A stretch of 64,000 nucleotides of DNA from Maratus speciosus (Eukaryota; Arthropoda; Arachnida; Araneae; Salticidae), in the NCBI GenBank assembly GCA_963932465.1, contig OZ010789.1:591615581-591679580 (forward strand), written 5' to 3'. Positions 48,181 to 61,270 of the stretch are shown here, piece by piece. The notes under the pieces were generated by a model. It had not been told where the DNA came from. It made no database searches and was given only the letters and a program-made list of their open reading frames with translations. The position numbers and the translations under genes were made by a program. Each line of letters starts with the position of its first letter. Positions within the stretch are counted from its first letter, which is position 1.

Positions 48181-49990
48181 ATATATATATATATATCTGA
48201 CATATGTCACTCTGTAACTCTCGTATTTATGAACCGATTTGGATGTAATTCGGTGTGTACATAGTACATACCAATGTCTCGACCGAGTTCGTTGGCCAGT
48301 TTCATCCGCCATTTTGTTTCAAAATGGCGGCCATTTAAAAATTTTTAAAAGATTTAAAATTTGAAATGTGGTACCAAGAAATTTAAAATGGAAAAATATT
48401 TTTTTCTTATGTATTTGACCTTTATACAAAGACTCCGTAGCAGTTTTTGTTTCGTCTATATCTTAAAAAATGGCTGAGTTATAGCATTTTGAATTTCTAG
48501 CGAAGCTGACATTTTGAAACGTCCTGAATTTTGTCACGCGATAAAAGGCGTATTTATGAATCGATTTGGATGTAACTTTGTTTATACATAGTACTGACCA
48601 ATGTCTCGAACGAGTTCGTTGGCCAGCTTCATCCGCCATATTGTTTAAAAATGGCGGCCATTTAAAATTTTAAGAAAAATTTAAATTTGAAATGTGGTAG
48701 CAAAAAATTGAAAATTGAAAAAATATGTTTTTCTTATGTGTTTGACCTTGATAAAAAGATTCGGGAGCAGTTTTTGTTTCGTCTATATCTTAAAAATGGC
48801 TGAGTTATAGCATTTTGAAAATCTAGCGTGGCTGACATTTTGAAACGTCCTGATTTTTGCCACGTGATAACAGACGTATTTATGAACCGATTTGGATGTA
48901 CCTTGGTGTGTACATAGTACACACAAATAACTCAACCGAGTTCGTTGACCAGCTTCATAAGACATCTTGTTTCAAAATGGTGGCCATTTAAAAAAAAAAT
49001 TTAAAAATTTAATTTAAAATGAGATACCAAAAAAATTGGAAAATGAAAAAGATTTTTTTTGTATGTGTTTGACCTTAATACAAAGATTCCGGAATAGGTT
49101 TTGTTTCGTCTACATCTAAAATAATGGCTGAGTTATAACATTTTGAATTTCTATTGTGGCTGATATTTTAAAACGACCTGATTTTTGTCACGCGATAACA
49201 GGCGTATTTATGAACCGATTTGAATGTAACTTGGTCTGTACATAGTACATACCAATGTCTCGACCGAGTTCGTTGGCCAGCCTCATTCGCCATCTTGTTT
49301 CAAAAGGATTGCCATTTAAAAAAAAAAAATGTAATTTAAAATTTAAAATGAGGTAGTAAAAAATTGGAAAATGAAAAAGATTTTTTTTATATGTTTGGTC
49401 TTGTTACAAAGATTTTGGAGCAGTTTTTGTTTCTGAAAATTTGTTCTTTTGTTTATATCTTAAAAAGTGGTTGAATTATAGCACTTTGAATTTCTATCAT
49501 GGCTAACACTTTGAAACGATCTTGTATTTGTCACGCGATACCACACGTATTCGCCTATGTCGATGGAAGAAGGCATGTGGATAGTATACATCAATATCTC
49601 GACCAAGTTCGCTGTCCAGCTTCATCAGCCATCTTGTTTCAAAGTTCTTGTTGGCGGCCATTAAATTAAAAAAAATTATATTTAAAGTGAGGTGCAAAAA
49701 AATTAGAAATTGAAAAAGGTTTCTTTCTTAAGTGTTTGACCTTGATATAAGGATTCAGGAGCATTTTTTGTTTGTCTTTATCTTAAAAAATGGCTCAGAT
49801 ATAGCAGTTTCAATTTCTAAAGTGAGTTTGAAAAATCTGATTTTTTGCATGCGACAGCACTCGTATATATCAACCGATTCCGATATGAGTGAGCATGTGC
49901 ACAGCAATTACTAAGGTCTCGACCAAGTTCACTGGCTAGCCTCATCTACCATGTTGTCTTAAAATGGCAGGCACTTTAAGAAATCGCCGA
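48175..49990 (+). repeat. (TA)n header plus ~5.5 copies of a ~330-bp unit
   Basis: Units contain CGTATTTATGAACCGATTTG, GTACATAGTACATACCAATG, TCTCGACCGAGTTCGTTGGC, CATCCGCCATTTTGTTTCAA, AATGGCGGCCATTTAAAA and GGCTGAGTTATAGCATTTTG. The CATC(C/A)GCCAT block recurs near 48305, 48630, 48955, 49285, 49625 and 49945. Divergence increases to the right. ORFs here are repeat translations. Confidence 0.9.
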
Positions 49991-51900
49991 ATTTGGCAGC
50001 CAAATATAAGTTACTTTAAATAAAAGCAGCTTGGATAAAGCTGACTAATTTCGCGAAATTCTCATTCATAATGATTTAGTATTGATAAAAATTAGTATTG
50101 AATCTCCTACATTCGGTTTCCACTTAATTGAGCTTCGTGTGTTTGAATAATATAAGTTGGCTTTTTAAAAATAAGGAATATGAAAGCTACCTCTTCTTCC
50201 CGGCACTGGCCGGAAGGACTTTTATGATTTTAAAGAGTCAAATGTACAAATATCTATATACAGGATGTGCAAAAAAAAAAGTTTCAAATGAGATTGGAAA
50301 ATTTTATGACCATCCCGAAACAATACAGCAAGCATGGCTGCTATAAATCTATGTAGCCACAAAAAACAGTTCATCTCTAAAATTTTTGTCGTTAATTCGT
50401 ATGTTTCTTTATACTTCTTTTCTGTGAACAAGAAACACATCTGTTTGAAATATTTACAACGAAAACGGACATTTGCCAAATTTTTGCGTAAAGATTATGA
50501 GACAATTTGAATTATTGAAATGCAGATCCTGCAGATCGAATTCAATATGATCCGACAACGTTTGTTTTACAGTCTGTTTTTAAAGTAATTCTTCTGTGTA
50601 CCAAAATTGCCAATCTCACTTTCTTTTATTCGCGACAACATTTCCGAATGTTTTATAACAACAAAAAACCACAGCGTCATTGATGGTCACAAATGTACTG
50701 TAGTTCTTCTTATTTTTATTGCTATTATTACTATTGCAAAACACAGGAATGAGATGTCTAAAGATTAATTTCGCTCAAATGAAGTTCTTATTCGACAACA
50801 AAAATAAGAAATAATCAAAATAAATGAAAACGAATGAGAATGCTTTCGTTCTAAACAAGAAAATATAATCATTAAAAGTTAAAATTTACCAGAAACGATA
50901 GTTTAAAAAAATATTAAATTATGATTTCGCTTTACTATTTGTGACACATTATTCAAAAATTTCATAGTTAATAATGATATTTTAATTAAAATGTTTTAAT
51001 AATAATTATTGCCTTTTGTTACACAAAGTTTTCCACCAACAGCGAAAATCTACTAGCAAATTTACAAAATAAAACACCTAACACAAGTGATTTTTGCTCC
51101 AAAATAAGGCAAGAAAATAAGTAAAATATGTGGGCAATTACGGTATGTAAGGATTAAAAATAAAATATAAAAAGGTTGATTAAAAAAATTAAAGCTATGT
51201 TCTTTTGAAAAGAAAATGAGTTACAACTCGATGCAAAAGAAAAGTTTTCTTTCCTTTAATATTAACGATAATTCTTTTAATAGAAATATATTTAGTTTTT
51301 AAATAGTAGGTGTTGCTTGAGGTGTGATATTTATTTTTTGAAATATTGCTTAAATGTTTGCAGAAAATACATTTTTACATTATAACGAATGTTTAATACA
51401 CCTGTTTTTATATCCTTATATTATTTTAAGAATTTTATGAAAAAACTGTTCATAAATTATAATCTTTAATATCAATACTATTGGAATGGAAGACTTCGAA
51501 AATGAAGTCATTATGATGCAATTATAGAAAACTGTTTTTGAATGCGTAAAAAATGGAGATTTGTTTCTTTTGAAAATGACATCAGTTTAATGGCACCCAC
51601 CTCTTGTAATAATAAGCTCCTACAATTTTTGTTTTGAGAATGATTGTTCCAGTATATCAGATTTTGCGTGGGAACTAAATCTTAACAATACAGCAAATTT
51701 TTAAAGCCATAAATGAAGTAAATACTTACATTTTATTCAGGAATCTGTAATATTTGGCATCAGATAAATGGTTTATTTTGTTTTAATTTTTACCGAGTCA
51801 ATAGAGCAATAATACGAATTCACTTTGAGGCATTTTATATAAATATTTTTTAGACGAATATAATGTTAAACTAATCTTTTTTTCATTAATCGGCCAGTAA
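49991..51900. other. AT-rich sequence, nothing firm
   Basis: Short ORFs at 50128-50479 have no recognisable domain. Several A/T homopolymers. No tandem array was seen. Confidence 0.45.
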
Positions 51901-51907
51901 CAAGCAA

Positions 51908-52035
51908 TATATATATATATATATATATATATCATCATCATCATCAACCATTTTAAGTCCACTGCTGGATGTAGGTCTCCCTCAGATTTTTCCAATGTTT
52001 TCTGTATGTATATATATTGTGTGTGTGTGTGGGGG
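51908..52035 (-). mobile_element. LINE 3'-end fragment with microsatellite tail
   Basis: On the minus strand CTACATCCAGCAGTGGACTT followed by AAAATGGTTGATGATGATGA resembles a 3' end of arthropod non-LTR retrotransposons, whose coding region finishes with a LHPAVD-type peptide and whose tail is a GAT repeat (here EGDLHPAVDLK then a poly-Met shadow frame). TA and TG/G microsatellites flank it. Only the extreme 3' end is present. The clade is not assigned. Confidence 0.45.
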
Positions 52036-53057
52036 GGGGGTAAATTTCTCGATATCAGTTTAAATTGTGATGATGAACACATGGCGTATCATTTCCAACC
52101 AGTAATTAATTCGTAGAATATTTATTATATAGTCGTAATCGGCTATCGATGGAAGACATGCATGAAATCATTAGTTAGATTTTCCCGTTCAGTTAAAAAC
52201 CGGCAGATTATCATAAACGAATTTATTGAAATTCACATATCAGCAACAACCCTATTAGTCATTCAGTTTGAAACTCGTATCTGGGCTGCACCACGTCATA
52301 GCAAAGAACGAATATGTTAAAACCTATTAGAACTACACCATTTAAAAAATAACTCCACCAATTGACAGGTGTATGTTAGCAGACAATTTCTAAGTTCCAA
52401 GACAGTGCAATCTCGTTTTATACTAGCAATTCGCCCAAGGATATGATGACGCTGTTTTTCGAAACTCCGACGAAATTAAAGATAGGTAGAGGACCGTGAA
52501 GTGGCACGCTTAGCTATTGGTTGAAAACGATGAGCAAGGCAAGAAATTCATAACGTAACGTCAGAACTCATTATTTATAGCGTACAAAGAAAAAGGCGAA
52601 TCGTTTAGAAGCAGCAAGTATTTCCAAGGAATGCTTGGATAACGAATAATAATTTTAGTAAAAGATAAAGAACGGTATTAATAAACATTCGAAAGAAATA
52701 AAATGTATTGTTTGAAAATATGAAAGAATAAAATAAATTTGTGGGTTTTTACGAAGAGTGTTACTTTTAACAGATTAGAGTTTTAACAGTAATAAATAAA
52801 AGAATGGGTTAGTTAAAGGCATAGGATTAAAATATAATTGGTATCTAAAATATTATTAAAAGACAAGTAAAAAGGTAGATTGTAAGAATTTGGAACAAAT
52901 TAATTAAGGTAAAATGGCAATTATTTTATTATTATTGCATATATATATTGGTTGCTATTCTGATATTGTTAAACGGAATGGTTTCGGTGGGCTATAAAGA
53001 TCAGCGATAAAGATATAAGCGCATACGATAAACTTGGTCAGCATATAATGTAACTCA
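52036..53057. other. No recognised feature
   Basis: Moderately AT-rich, with no ORF of interest and no repeat structure detected. Confidence 0.5.
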
Positions 53058-53718
53058 CAAGGGAACCACTTTAGGTGTTGCTCGCACCTAGCATTGAAAC
53101 CTGGTGCATTTTAAAGCTCTATATTAGGAAGTTTGGGAATCGATAAAATTTTTTTGTTAAAATAATATTTTTTGATTTTACAGCAGATTAACTTTCTGAA
53201 AATGCAATTTTCGAGACCAATTTTCGGTCTGTTAAAGTAAAAGATTTAAAAAAAAAAAAAAAAAAAATAGTTAAAAATATAAATTAGTCAATAATAACTA
53301 TAAAATGTTGAAAAAAGTTTTAAAATTCCTTCAAGAACGAATTTGATTTAAAAAAATACAATATTATATTTACATATTTGGCGGGGAAAGATTGGTGTCT
53401 TTTTCGTCCCGTACAGTTTTCCGGCAACCCTAGCTCAGTATTTTCGCTACGCACCGTGTTGTAATGTTTTGGACGTAAACCTATTACAAGTATAAAGCTA
53501 GTGAAAATTTTGAAGTGCCATATCTGGCGACTTAACTCTCTTTTGGTGTAAAATTAACAAATAAAAATCCAATAATAAAAAATTATAAATATAAAAAAAT
53601 ATATAAAATATGATTTTAACAAAGAATTTTTATCGGTTCTCTAACTTTTATGCATAGGGCTACAAAATGCACCAGGTCTCGATTCATGGTGCGAGCAACA
53701 CCTAAAGTGGTTCCCTTG
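53058..53718. mobile_element. 661-bp TIR element (MITE), TCA-flanked
   Basis: CAAGGGAACCACTTTAGGTG at the left is inverse to the right end, and the match continues ~115 bp (TTGCTCGCACC, ACCTGGTGCATTTT). TCA lies directly outside both ends (53055-53057 and 53719-53721), a candidate 3-bp duplication. The 75-residue ORF at 53616-53843 overlaps the right end. No transposase. Superfamily unresolved. Confidence 0.75.
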
Positions 53719-53721
53719 TCA

Positions 53722-54464
53722 GTAGACAATTTTTTCTTTGTATGAAATGGAGCAAGCTCAGCGATTGTTGTCATGCCTGAGTAGAAAAATAATTGCAGTA
53801 AAATTAGAGCAACGCGCAATGCAATTTCTACTTCTACTTTCACTCACAGAAAACTCACAGAATGCTTTGTTTTTGTAAACAGAATGCAACGAACGCTGCA
53901 TTAAGATGTCATGATTTTGTTAAGATTGAAAAATGTGACTTTATTGTCGACATATAAAAATGAAAGTGGAGCATTGCGTTTCCCAGTATTATGATTTAAA
54001 ACCATATAAAGATGTAATATAACTGTAAATAGTTTTATTCTCAATTAAATGTTTTCTTAAAAAGGAATGAAGGCGCCAAGATTCATTAAATTTTGATTTG
54101 TCACTGATACGCTCATTCTTCTTGTTTATTTTCAGACCAGATAATTATTTCAGAATGCTTTGATATTATTTACAATTCGAATTACTCGAAGTATGATTTG
54201 CAGATATGATTTACAGATGCGAGAGTGATATTTAGATTTTTGATCCGACATTGATAGAGCTATACTTCCCTTTGTTTCCACCGTAATTGTAGCTTGATCA
54301 ACAGGATCCCATTGTCTAAATGTAGCAAAGTCGGCAACAATTTTTTTATAATAGTAGCTAATATCCATTGTCTTGAAGACTTCTACAACTTTCTAGCTCA
54401 GCGGCGGGGATTACAATAACCTGTCTATGTTTTCCATACTTGTATATAGCTTTGTTGTATTACA
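53722..54464. other. No recognised feature
   Basis: The 72-residue minus ORF at 54150-54368 lacks recognisable motifs. Confidence 0.45.
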
Positions 54465-54466
54465 TA

Positions 54467-56558
54467 CAGGGTGTCTACTCTCAACGGCGTCCAATGGATA
54501 TTTCCTAAACCGTTAGTCATGGACATATAGTTCCAATTACAAAAATGTTTTAAAGGAGGTAAAGAAATATTTTCAAAGCGGTTTGGGTTAATAAATAAAT
54601 ATATATATATATTAAATATTACGAAATTTAAATTTTTTTACGATCCCCCGGTCCTATAATTTATATTTGGTAAAATTTTCCTCTTACACTAAAAAGTAAG
54701 ACAAAAAAGTCTCTATTCTACGATTAAAATTGACCGAATAATAGATGTTTAAATTTGGAGTATATTTTTTCCTGAAAATATGGGGTCATTTACAAATTTA
54801 GTGGAAATATAATTTCGTCAAATATATTAAAAAAAGAACAGGTGAGAATAAAATTAACATTGCAATATAAATTTGAAATCTTTAATCATTCTGATATAAA
54901 ATAATGCAAAATATAAAATTTGTAATAAAAATATAAGAATGAAAAAACAGTATTTTTGTTAAATAAAATGATGAAAATTAACAGCCTCAATTCTTTACTA
55001 AATTATACATATTTTAAAATGTTATCAGATTACACTAGCCTGTAAAAGTTGAGTTAAGTTATGTTATTTAGCTTTTGATGATTGATTCTTATGTATCCTG
55101 TACCACTGAACATGAAATTGACCTTCATTTTTTACATGACTAAAAGATTTTTTGCAAATCGGAAATTTTAGAGTTAATAAAAGTAAATATATAGCGAAAA
55201 CTTGATACTATAACATAGATGTGATTGTTGTGTTTTTAACTTTTGATAAATGATTTTTATGTATTTTTAACCACTAAATCCGAAAATAAGCTTCATTTTT
55301 AACCATCACGTTAGGATTTTTTCACAAATTGTAAATTTCAAAGTTAAAATTGAAACTCCTCACCCACCTCATCGGATCCCTCAGCTTTTTAGCTGTAATA
55401 ATCCCAGTATAAGACAAAAAATGGAATCAATTATTGAATAAAATAAAATAAAATAAATTACAACGGTTTTATAGTATCAGATTTTCTCAATATTTTAATT
55501 TCGAATTTTATGATTTGCACAAAAATTCTAACGTGATTGTAAAAAATGAAAGTCATTTTCAGATTCAGTGATAAAAAAGTACATAAAAATCAATTACTTA
55601 AAGTTAAAAAACACAGCCATCTAATCAATTATATATTATCCGATTTTTGTTATTTTTTGAATTTGACAATTTATGATTTGCGAAAAGTCCTGACATTATG
55701 GTTAAAAATCAAGGTAATATTCGGATTCAGTGCTAAAAAATACATAACAGTTAAAAAACACAACCATCGCAGTGTTGCGCTTTCTAATCTAAACCTTTAA
55801 ATAAGAATGAACGGTAACCACCGAAAATCTTAATAATATTACATTGTCATCGTATTTACGTCAGTATGTAACATTTAATCTTGATCGGATAATTGAAAGT
55901 GAGTTAAAGTTCGAATTCGAATTTTGAACGGCAAAAACATACATACGATCGTTGAAGTTAAATAACAACTTATTAAAAAAACCCATAATTTTTGTTAAAA
56001 GAAATCATGAAAAGAAACACGTCTAACCATGGAAAGTCTCAGATCTTTAAACAAATAAAACAAATATTGGAATACAATTATTTTAGACAAGCTGAAACTT
56101 AATAAAAGTTAACTCAATCGTAATAATTGTACGATTTTTTTTCAAAGAATAGATATACATGATGTAAGTTCTTGGAATATTTGAAACACTTTGTATATGA
56201 ACCCTCAAAGCATGGCCGAACTTATTTGTGTTCAGATTTAGAAAACCGGTATAAGTCATGCATTTTCAAGGTTTCATAACTTGGTCCATTTTAGACTTAG
56301 CTTGCATATGAACGGGATTTTTTTTTTTTTGTATTACTTGTCAGTGTAATAGGAAAATTATACTAAATATAACTTTTAGGACCGGCGAGCCGTGTAAAAA
56401 TTAAAAATTTGGAATATTTAATGAAATGTTTTATTGACTAAAATCGCTTTTAACTTATTTCTTTACCTTATTTAAAACATTTTTGTAATTTGAACTATAT
56501 GTCTATGACTAACGGTTTAGGAATTATCCACTGGACAGCGTTGAGAGTGGACACCCTG
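54467..56558. mobile_element. 2.1-kb TIR element with ~205-bp inverted ends
   Basis: CAGGGTGTCTACTCTCAACG and the complement of the right end (CAGGGTGTCCACTCTCAACG) start a long inverted match through CCTAAACCGTTAGTCAT, AATTACAAAAATGTTTTAAA and a CCGGTCCTA block. TA flanks each end. The interior is a palindrome of a dispersed repeat, with no transposase. The TA flank is compatible with Tc1/mariner-type mobilisation. Confidence 0.8.
55040..55790. repeat. Large palindrome built from a dispersed repeat
   Basis: Two plus-oriented units (55080-55200 and 55215-55350: CTTCATTTTTAACCATCACG, TAAATTTCAAAGTTAAAA) face two inverted units (55490-55600 and 55660-55790: TTTATGATTTGCGAAAAGTC, GTTAAAAAACACAACCATCG) across an unpaired centre near 55390-55460. 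The same unit occurs at 20971-23010 and 25195-25300. Confidence 0.7.
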
Positions 56559-56560
56559 TA

Positions 56561-59321
56561 TAACCAAGACCTTCATTAAATTATGAAAACGTACCTAACC
56601 CTTGTTACTTAAAGGCACCAGTCTCACTGCTATAGAACAAAATAGTAGTAAAATATATATTGAAAAAAGCATTTATGCTATTTTTTATTTCCTTATTTTA
56701 TCTATGGCTCTCTATATCTTCAAAATAAAAAAAAGGTATTTTTTGTTGCATATTTTATCATTTACAAGTACAACTGAAGGCAAATGTAGCTTCTGTTACT
56801 GACTTACATTTTGTTTCACATTTTTACATCTAACAATTATTTAGTTGCTGAAAACATATATTACGAAATTCCCTTTCTGAATATATATATTTTTTTCTCA
56901 TTATAAAACTTTCTTCGCTATTTTCACATAATTACATGATAAAGCAAGTTTTCCAGCAAGACTCTCCACATATATACATTTTCTTTTAGCATACACTTTT
57001 GCATTTTATACCATTAATTAAATGTTTTTTGGAAACAAAAAAATAGTTTTCGATGCAATCCTTTCCAATTTATTCATAGTTAATCGATAATAATATAAAA
57101 TTTTGATAAAAGAGCACATTTACAGAACAACATTATATATTTTCAATTTAGCTACAACACTTCATCATGTTTAAACGTTGAATCTTTTTCTAAATTTAGA
57201 ATTAATCTGTTTCAGCATTTCAACGGAATATTTTATGCAAAACAGTTTACAACATAGAATTTAACACTTGTGGTAAGGTTATTTCTTTTTTAAATAACAT
57301 TCATTACAGAAAATTAATGTACTCCTTCCTGTAATCTGTACACTTCAAACAGTCTCTCTTTTAGAGTGAGATTCAATTTATGTTTACAAAAGTTCATTCT
57401 GAATATACATTCGGTGCTAAACTTTTGGAATAATTAAAATGAGAATTTTTACATATTCTGGAAAAATAGTGTTTATGGAAATAACGTACTTTGTATACAT
57501 GAATTTTAAGTAGAAAATTTTCAATATTTTTCAACATATATGTTAAAATTATATGTAAATCATGTTTATGTTACTATAGAGACTAATTTTAATGTACAGG
57601 TTGAAATAGCTTTCGTGAAAATCAAATACATGTTTTTAATGAACTTGTTTAAACAACAACTTATTTTACATATTTACACAACTTTTATTTTACACAACTT
57701 ATTTTAAAAAATATACCCCTTGTTGTATATTTTTTAAAATATTTAATTACCAGTATCATAAGAGATAATACACTTTTTTAGAAATTTAGATGCAAATTGG
57801 AATAAAATATACGTACGTAAATACAAAAAAAAAATGTAAAACTGAGAAGATATAGTGACAAAATCGATTCTTTTAGTACATTTTGCAAATAAACAATTTA
57901 GGGAATTTCAGTTTTTAATTTTTATTTAAAAAATACGTTTTTAACAATACAAAAGTTTTTTTCTTAATTTTCAAAATTTCAAAATTAAAACAATTGTAAA
58001 ATATATGCATTATAAAGAAAGTTAAATATATCTATATATTTGTTTTAATTTAACCCAAATACCTAAATCAAGAAATTTTATCTAAATCTAATTAAATTGC
58101 TATAAGTAATCTAGTAGTATCAGCTTAGAAGCCTTTAAATTATTAATTTTTTTTTTTTTACGTGCAAAATGGTATGATTACTATAATGGGTTTATGGTTT
58201 AACCATTCTAATGCCTTTACAAAATATTTATTAAATCTAAGTAATTTTGAATAAAAACCGTTAAAAATCGATAATGCAAATTTGAGAATATCTTTTTTTA
58301 TATTGTTTAAAACATTGTAATATTTGAAATAGACACCGGAATAAATACACAACTCAATCGTGGGACCTTTTTAACACCTTCCAACATAGTTGAAAACTAT
58401 TTATGAATTCTGTTTCTCTGTCTGCCATATGCGTGTCCGTGTTCTAACTCTCGAAAATATACTCGTATTCTCATGAATTTTCTGTATGTTTTTAGCTTCA
58501 GTATATAATGTTCGATATTTGAAATGAAGTGTCTAACATTTGGAGTTCGTTTACAAAAACACCGAAAATAATTCGGTTTTATTTAAATCTATGAAGTAAA
58601 ATTATTTGCAGTGCTTTTCATTATTCCAATATATTCCAGATTGAATAAGCTTGATTTGCATGATTGAGAAGGACGACAACAGGCTTTTTAAGAAAATATA
58701 ATGAGTAGCATTTATAGTTCATTTTCAGGTTCGCACAAAACGCTTTAATTGTATTATTATATAGAGAGAAAAATTGTTTTAGGTATATTTTAACCCTTTA
58801 TCTACTGACGGTACTTATAAGTACCATGAAAATAACCTGTTATAAAATTCATTTAATACATTGATTAGTTGTAATACAGTTTAGAATGGGTTATAGATAC
58901 GTTACTTTACCTTGTTCCAAAAGCATTATTGGTTACACAAAACAAAAAAAAAAATTAAAAGGATGATTTATTTTGCCTTTGAGTCTTTTCTGCTTTCTTG
59001 GCGTGGATGGGGGAGGGGGGGGGGGATTTTTAAAATCGGAAATATTTCTATATTTCTATTGTAACAACATTATATTTGTACATTTCCTAATTCTACAAAA
59101 TATTAAAAAGTTTTTTTAAATTAAAGATTGTTGTGGGTTTATAAATATTTCACAAAATCCCTATAAACTCAAATTTAATTAACCCTTCTAAAATCCTTCT
59201 AAAATTTATTAAATGATTATGTAAATGTTCTAATTTAGTTTAAACAATTCACGAAAAATTATTTAGAACATAAAATTTTCATGAATTCCTAATTCAGTAC
59301 ATAAAGGATTAATGTTTTATA
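56561..59321. other. AT-rich sequence, nothing recognised
   Basis: No gene or repeat structure beyond homopolymers and a short G-run near 59010-59025. Small ORFs at 56602 and 58158 lack motifs. Confidence 0.5.
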
Positions 59322-59326
59322 GTAAG

Positions 59327-59533
59327 TGTTTAATAACTCACACTATAACACAAATTATTTAAAGGCGCTGATTACTTGATATAAGAATTTATTTAACACA
59401 GAAGCAGCGCACCGCCGCTTTCTCCTACACTCACATCTCAACACTATACTCAAAGCGTAGTTCAGTTCACTTCAGATTATAGTCACTGTAATTTTAATTA
59501 TAGGTGGCGCGGCATGTCTCGCTACATGGAGCA
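59327..59533 (-). repeat. 3' LTR of the BEL/Pao element
   Basis: 207 bp. On the plus strand it starts TGTTTAATAACTCACAC and ends CTCGCTACATGGAGCA. It aligns without gaps with 62829-63035. Confidence 0.92.
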
Positions 59534-59551
59534 TACCGGCCCCCATTGACA
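59534..59551 (-). promoter_or_regulatory. Polypurine tract
   Basis: On the minus strand AATGGGGGCCGGTA directly precedes the 3' LTR. A purine-rich block here primes plus-strand synthesis in LTR elements. Confidence 0.7.
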
Positions 59552-59701
59552 TGTTTATAACATTCAATAACAATATTTACCAAGTACTCTAAATTACACA
59601 AATTAATACAAAAATTCACTATATACGTTAATTTAAATATAATCCTTTGAAAAAATATCAATACAACACACATAAATACACAATTACTTTTTTTTTTTTT
59701 T

Positions 59702-60211
59702 TTACTTGTCATTGGCTTCAGGCATGGGTAAAACACATAATTTACTTATCGACCTTTTAAATGTTCCATTTTGAGTATTTACTTTAACTACTCGAATTTT
59801 GTTATCGTGACCGTAATACACCTCAATAATTCTACCTAATGGCAACTTATTTGTCGGTAAATTCTCTTCTACTAACACCACTAAATCTCCGATTTTTACA
59901 TTATCTTTTTCAAATCTCCATTTACCCCTTTGTTGTAATTCACTTAAATAATTATGATGCCATTTACGCCAAAAAAATTGTAGAATTTTAGTTATTCTTT
60001 GCCATTTTTTGAGGCGATTTTCTCTTATATTGGTTAGATCAGGCTCAATAATGGAATTTAACGGCCTGTTTATCAGAAAATGAGCCGGAGTTAAGACTCC
60101 AAAATCATTCTCATCATCTGATAACGGACTCAAAGGCCTGGAATTTAGGATTCCCTCAATTTGTATGACTACAGTAAGAAGTTCCTCATAAGTGAGATTA
60201 GCACCTCCCAC
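59702..60211 (-). pseudogene. BEL/Pao pol tail: integrase C-terminus and DUF5641
   Basis: 169 open residues. The start (TYEELLTVVIQIEGILNSRP then LSPLSDDENDFGVLTPAHFL) is the end of the BEL/Pao integrase. RLKKWQRITKILQFFWRKWH, YLSELQQRGKW, IGDLVVLVEENLPTNKLPLG and GRIIEVYYGHDNKIRVVKV form the DUF5641 domain that normally closes the polyprotein. The Met at 60211 is internal and not a natural start. Upstream, at 60212-60290, a tandem AAATTATTTTATAGAAAT duplication marks the deletion that removed RT, RNase H and the integrase core. In an intact element this part would contribute to integration of the cDNA. Confidence 0.9.
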
Positions 60212-60224
60212 AACTCTCTTAAAG

Positions 60225-60292
60225 TGATACTTAAATTATTTTATAGAAATTATTAAATAAAATAATAAATTATTTTATAGAAATATTAAATC
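60225..60292. repeat. Deletion scar with short tandem duplication
   Basis: TAAATTATTTTATAGAAATT and TAAATTATTTTATAGAAATA occur back to back at the join between protease and integrase-tail coding. It probably marks where the central part of pol was lost. Confidence 0.6.
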
Positions 60293-60928
60293 CTCCTCCT
60301 GTATTAGCCCACAATGAACTTTAACCTCATCTCCCTGTTCTATGCTTCCACTAGCCACGTATCCAAATACAGTATTTTGAAATAGTAATTTCGAACTCTG
60401 AGAATATATTTGTCCTGGTCTTAATAATTCATAATATATTTCCGCACCTATCAACATATCAATTTTATCAGGAAAATTAAATCGGTAATCTGCTAACATA
60501 GTCAAATCTGGGACCTCAACATTTACCTTAATCACTCTTTGCGGAATTAAATCTGTAATTTTCTTTACTACTAACATATTCATTTTCCTTTCAAAACTTT
60601 TATCTCTATTCCCGAATTTCGTCTTTACGCAACCCTTTACTGTGATAGAAGAATCATCTAAACACGAAATTAAAGTGTTTGTTTTATTAATTTTAAGTTG
60701 CAATCGATTAGCACACTGCGAAGTTATCAAACACAATTGCGAGCCGACATCCAATAAACATCTAACTTCCTGCCATTCCAAAAATTTATCTTTCATGAAA
60801 GTGCGAGCCGTACTCAATAATGCAGTTTTTGTTTTATTTCTTTCGAAACTAGTGGCGACAGTCTGGCTTGGAGGGAAGGAAAATTTTCCTTCGCTTGAAC
60901 TTTTTATTTCTGCACCTGCCTGAAACAC
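60275..60928 (-). pseudogene. BEL/Pao aspartyl protease (DUF1758-like)
   Basis: 217 open residues read on the minus strand, frameshifted relative to the zinc-knuckle frame near 60920. LLSTARTFMKDKFLEWQEVR leads into CLLDVGSQLCLITSQCANRL, the retroviral-type protease active site. The aspartate is kept, but the usual Ser/Thr after it is valine (D-V-G instead of D-S/T-G). DKIDMLIGAEIYYELLRPGQ and NTVFGYVASG are the usual later blocks of DUF1758. In an active element the enzyme cleaves the gag-pol polyprotein. The frame ends right at the deletion scar, so nothing of RT follows. Confidence 0.88.
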
Positions 60929-61241
60929 GACCTCGAAATTTATTTTGATTATTACTCAAAACATTTTCTTCCCTCGGAAAATGAATGAGTTTGTTATGGG
61001 GTAGTCCACAATCGCAGTTTTTATAATTACATTTCTGTACGCAACAATTATAATTTAAACATTTGAAACATGCTTTATTTAATTTCACAACTTCAACTCT
61101 TTCTTTTATCGAAAGTTTTTTGAATTGCGGACAAGAATGTAATGCATGATACGCAATAGTTTTACACAGAGCACATTTATTATTTTTTGTTTCCGAAATG
61201 AAAACATTTGTGACCCCCTTTTCAGGGCGTGTATTTCGCAA
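60920..61241 (-). pseudogene. BEL/Pao nucleocapsid, Cys/His-rich zinc knuckles
   Basis: The frame contains NKCALCKTIAYHALHSCPQF, then KLSIKERVEVVKLNKACFKC, LNYNCCVQKC and CGLPHNKLIHF. A first Cys-Cys-His-Cys set followed by a second Cys/His set at this spacing is typical of BEL/Pao gag, where it binds RNA. It is preceded by the gag core in another frame and followed after a frameshift by the protease. The last ~30 residues of the 130-residue ORF (RRKIFLPSKPDCRH) are out of frame with the protease. Confidence 0.85.
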
Positions 61242-61270
61242 TTTATTTCCCCCTATTTGTTTATTTTCAC

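Noticed and set aside
50258..50640. Possible TIR element starting ACAGGATGTGCAAAAA with a partner near 50615
   Set aside because: Only GAGATTGG-type similarity is shared. The ends do not align and there is no flanking duplication.
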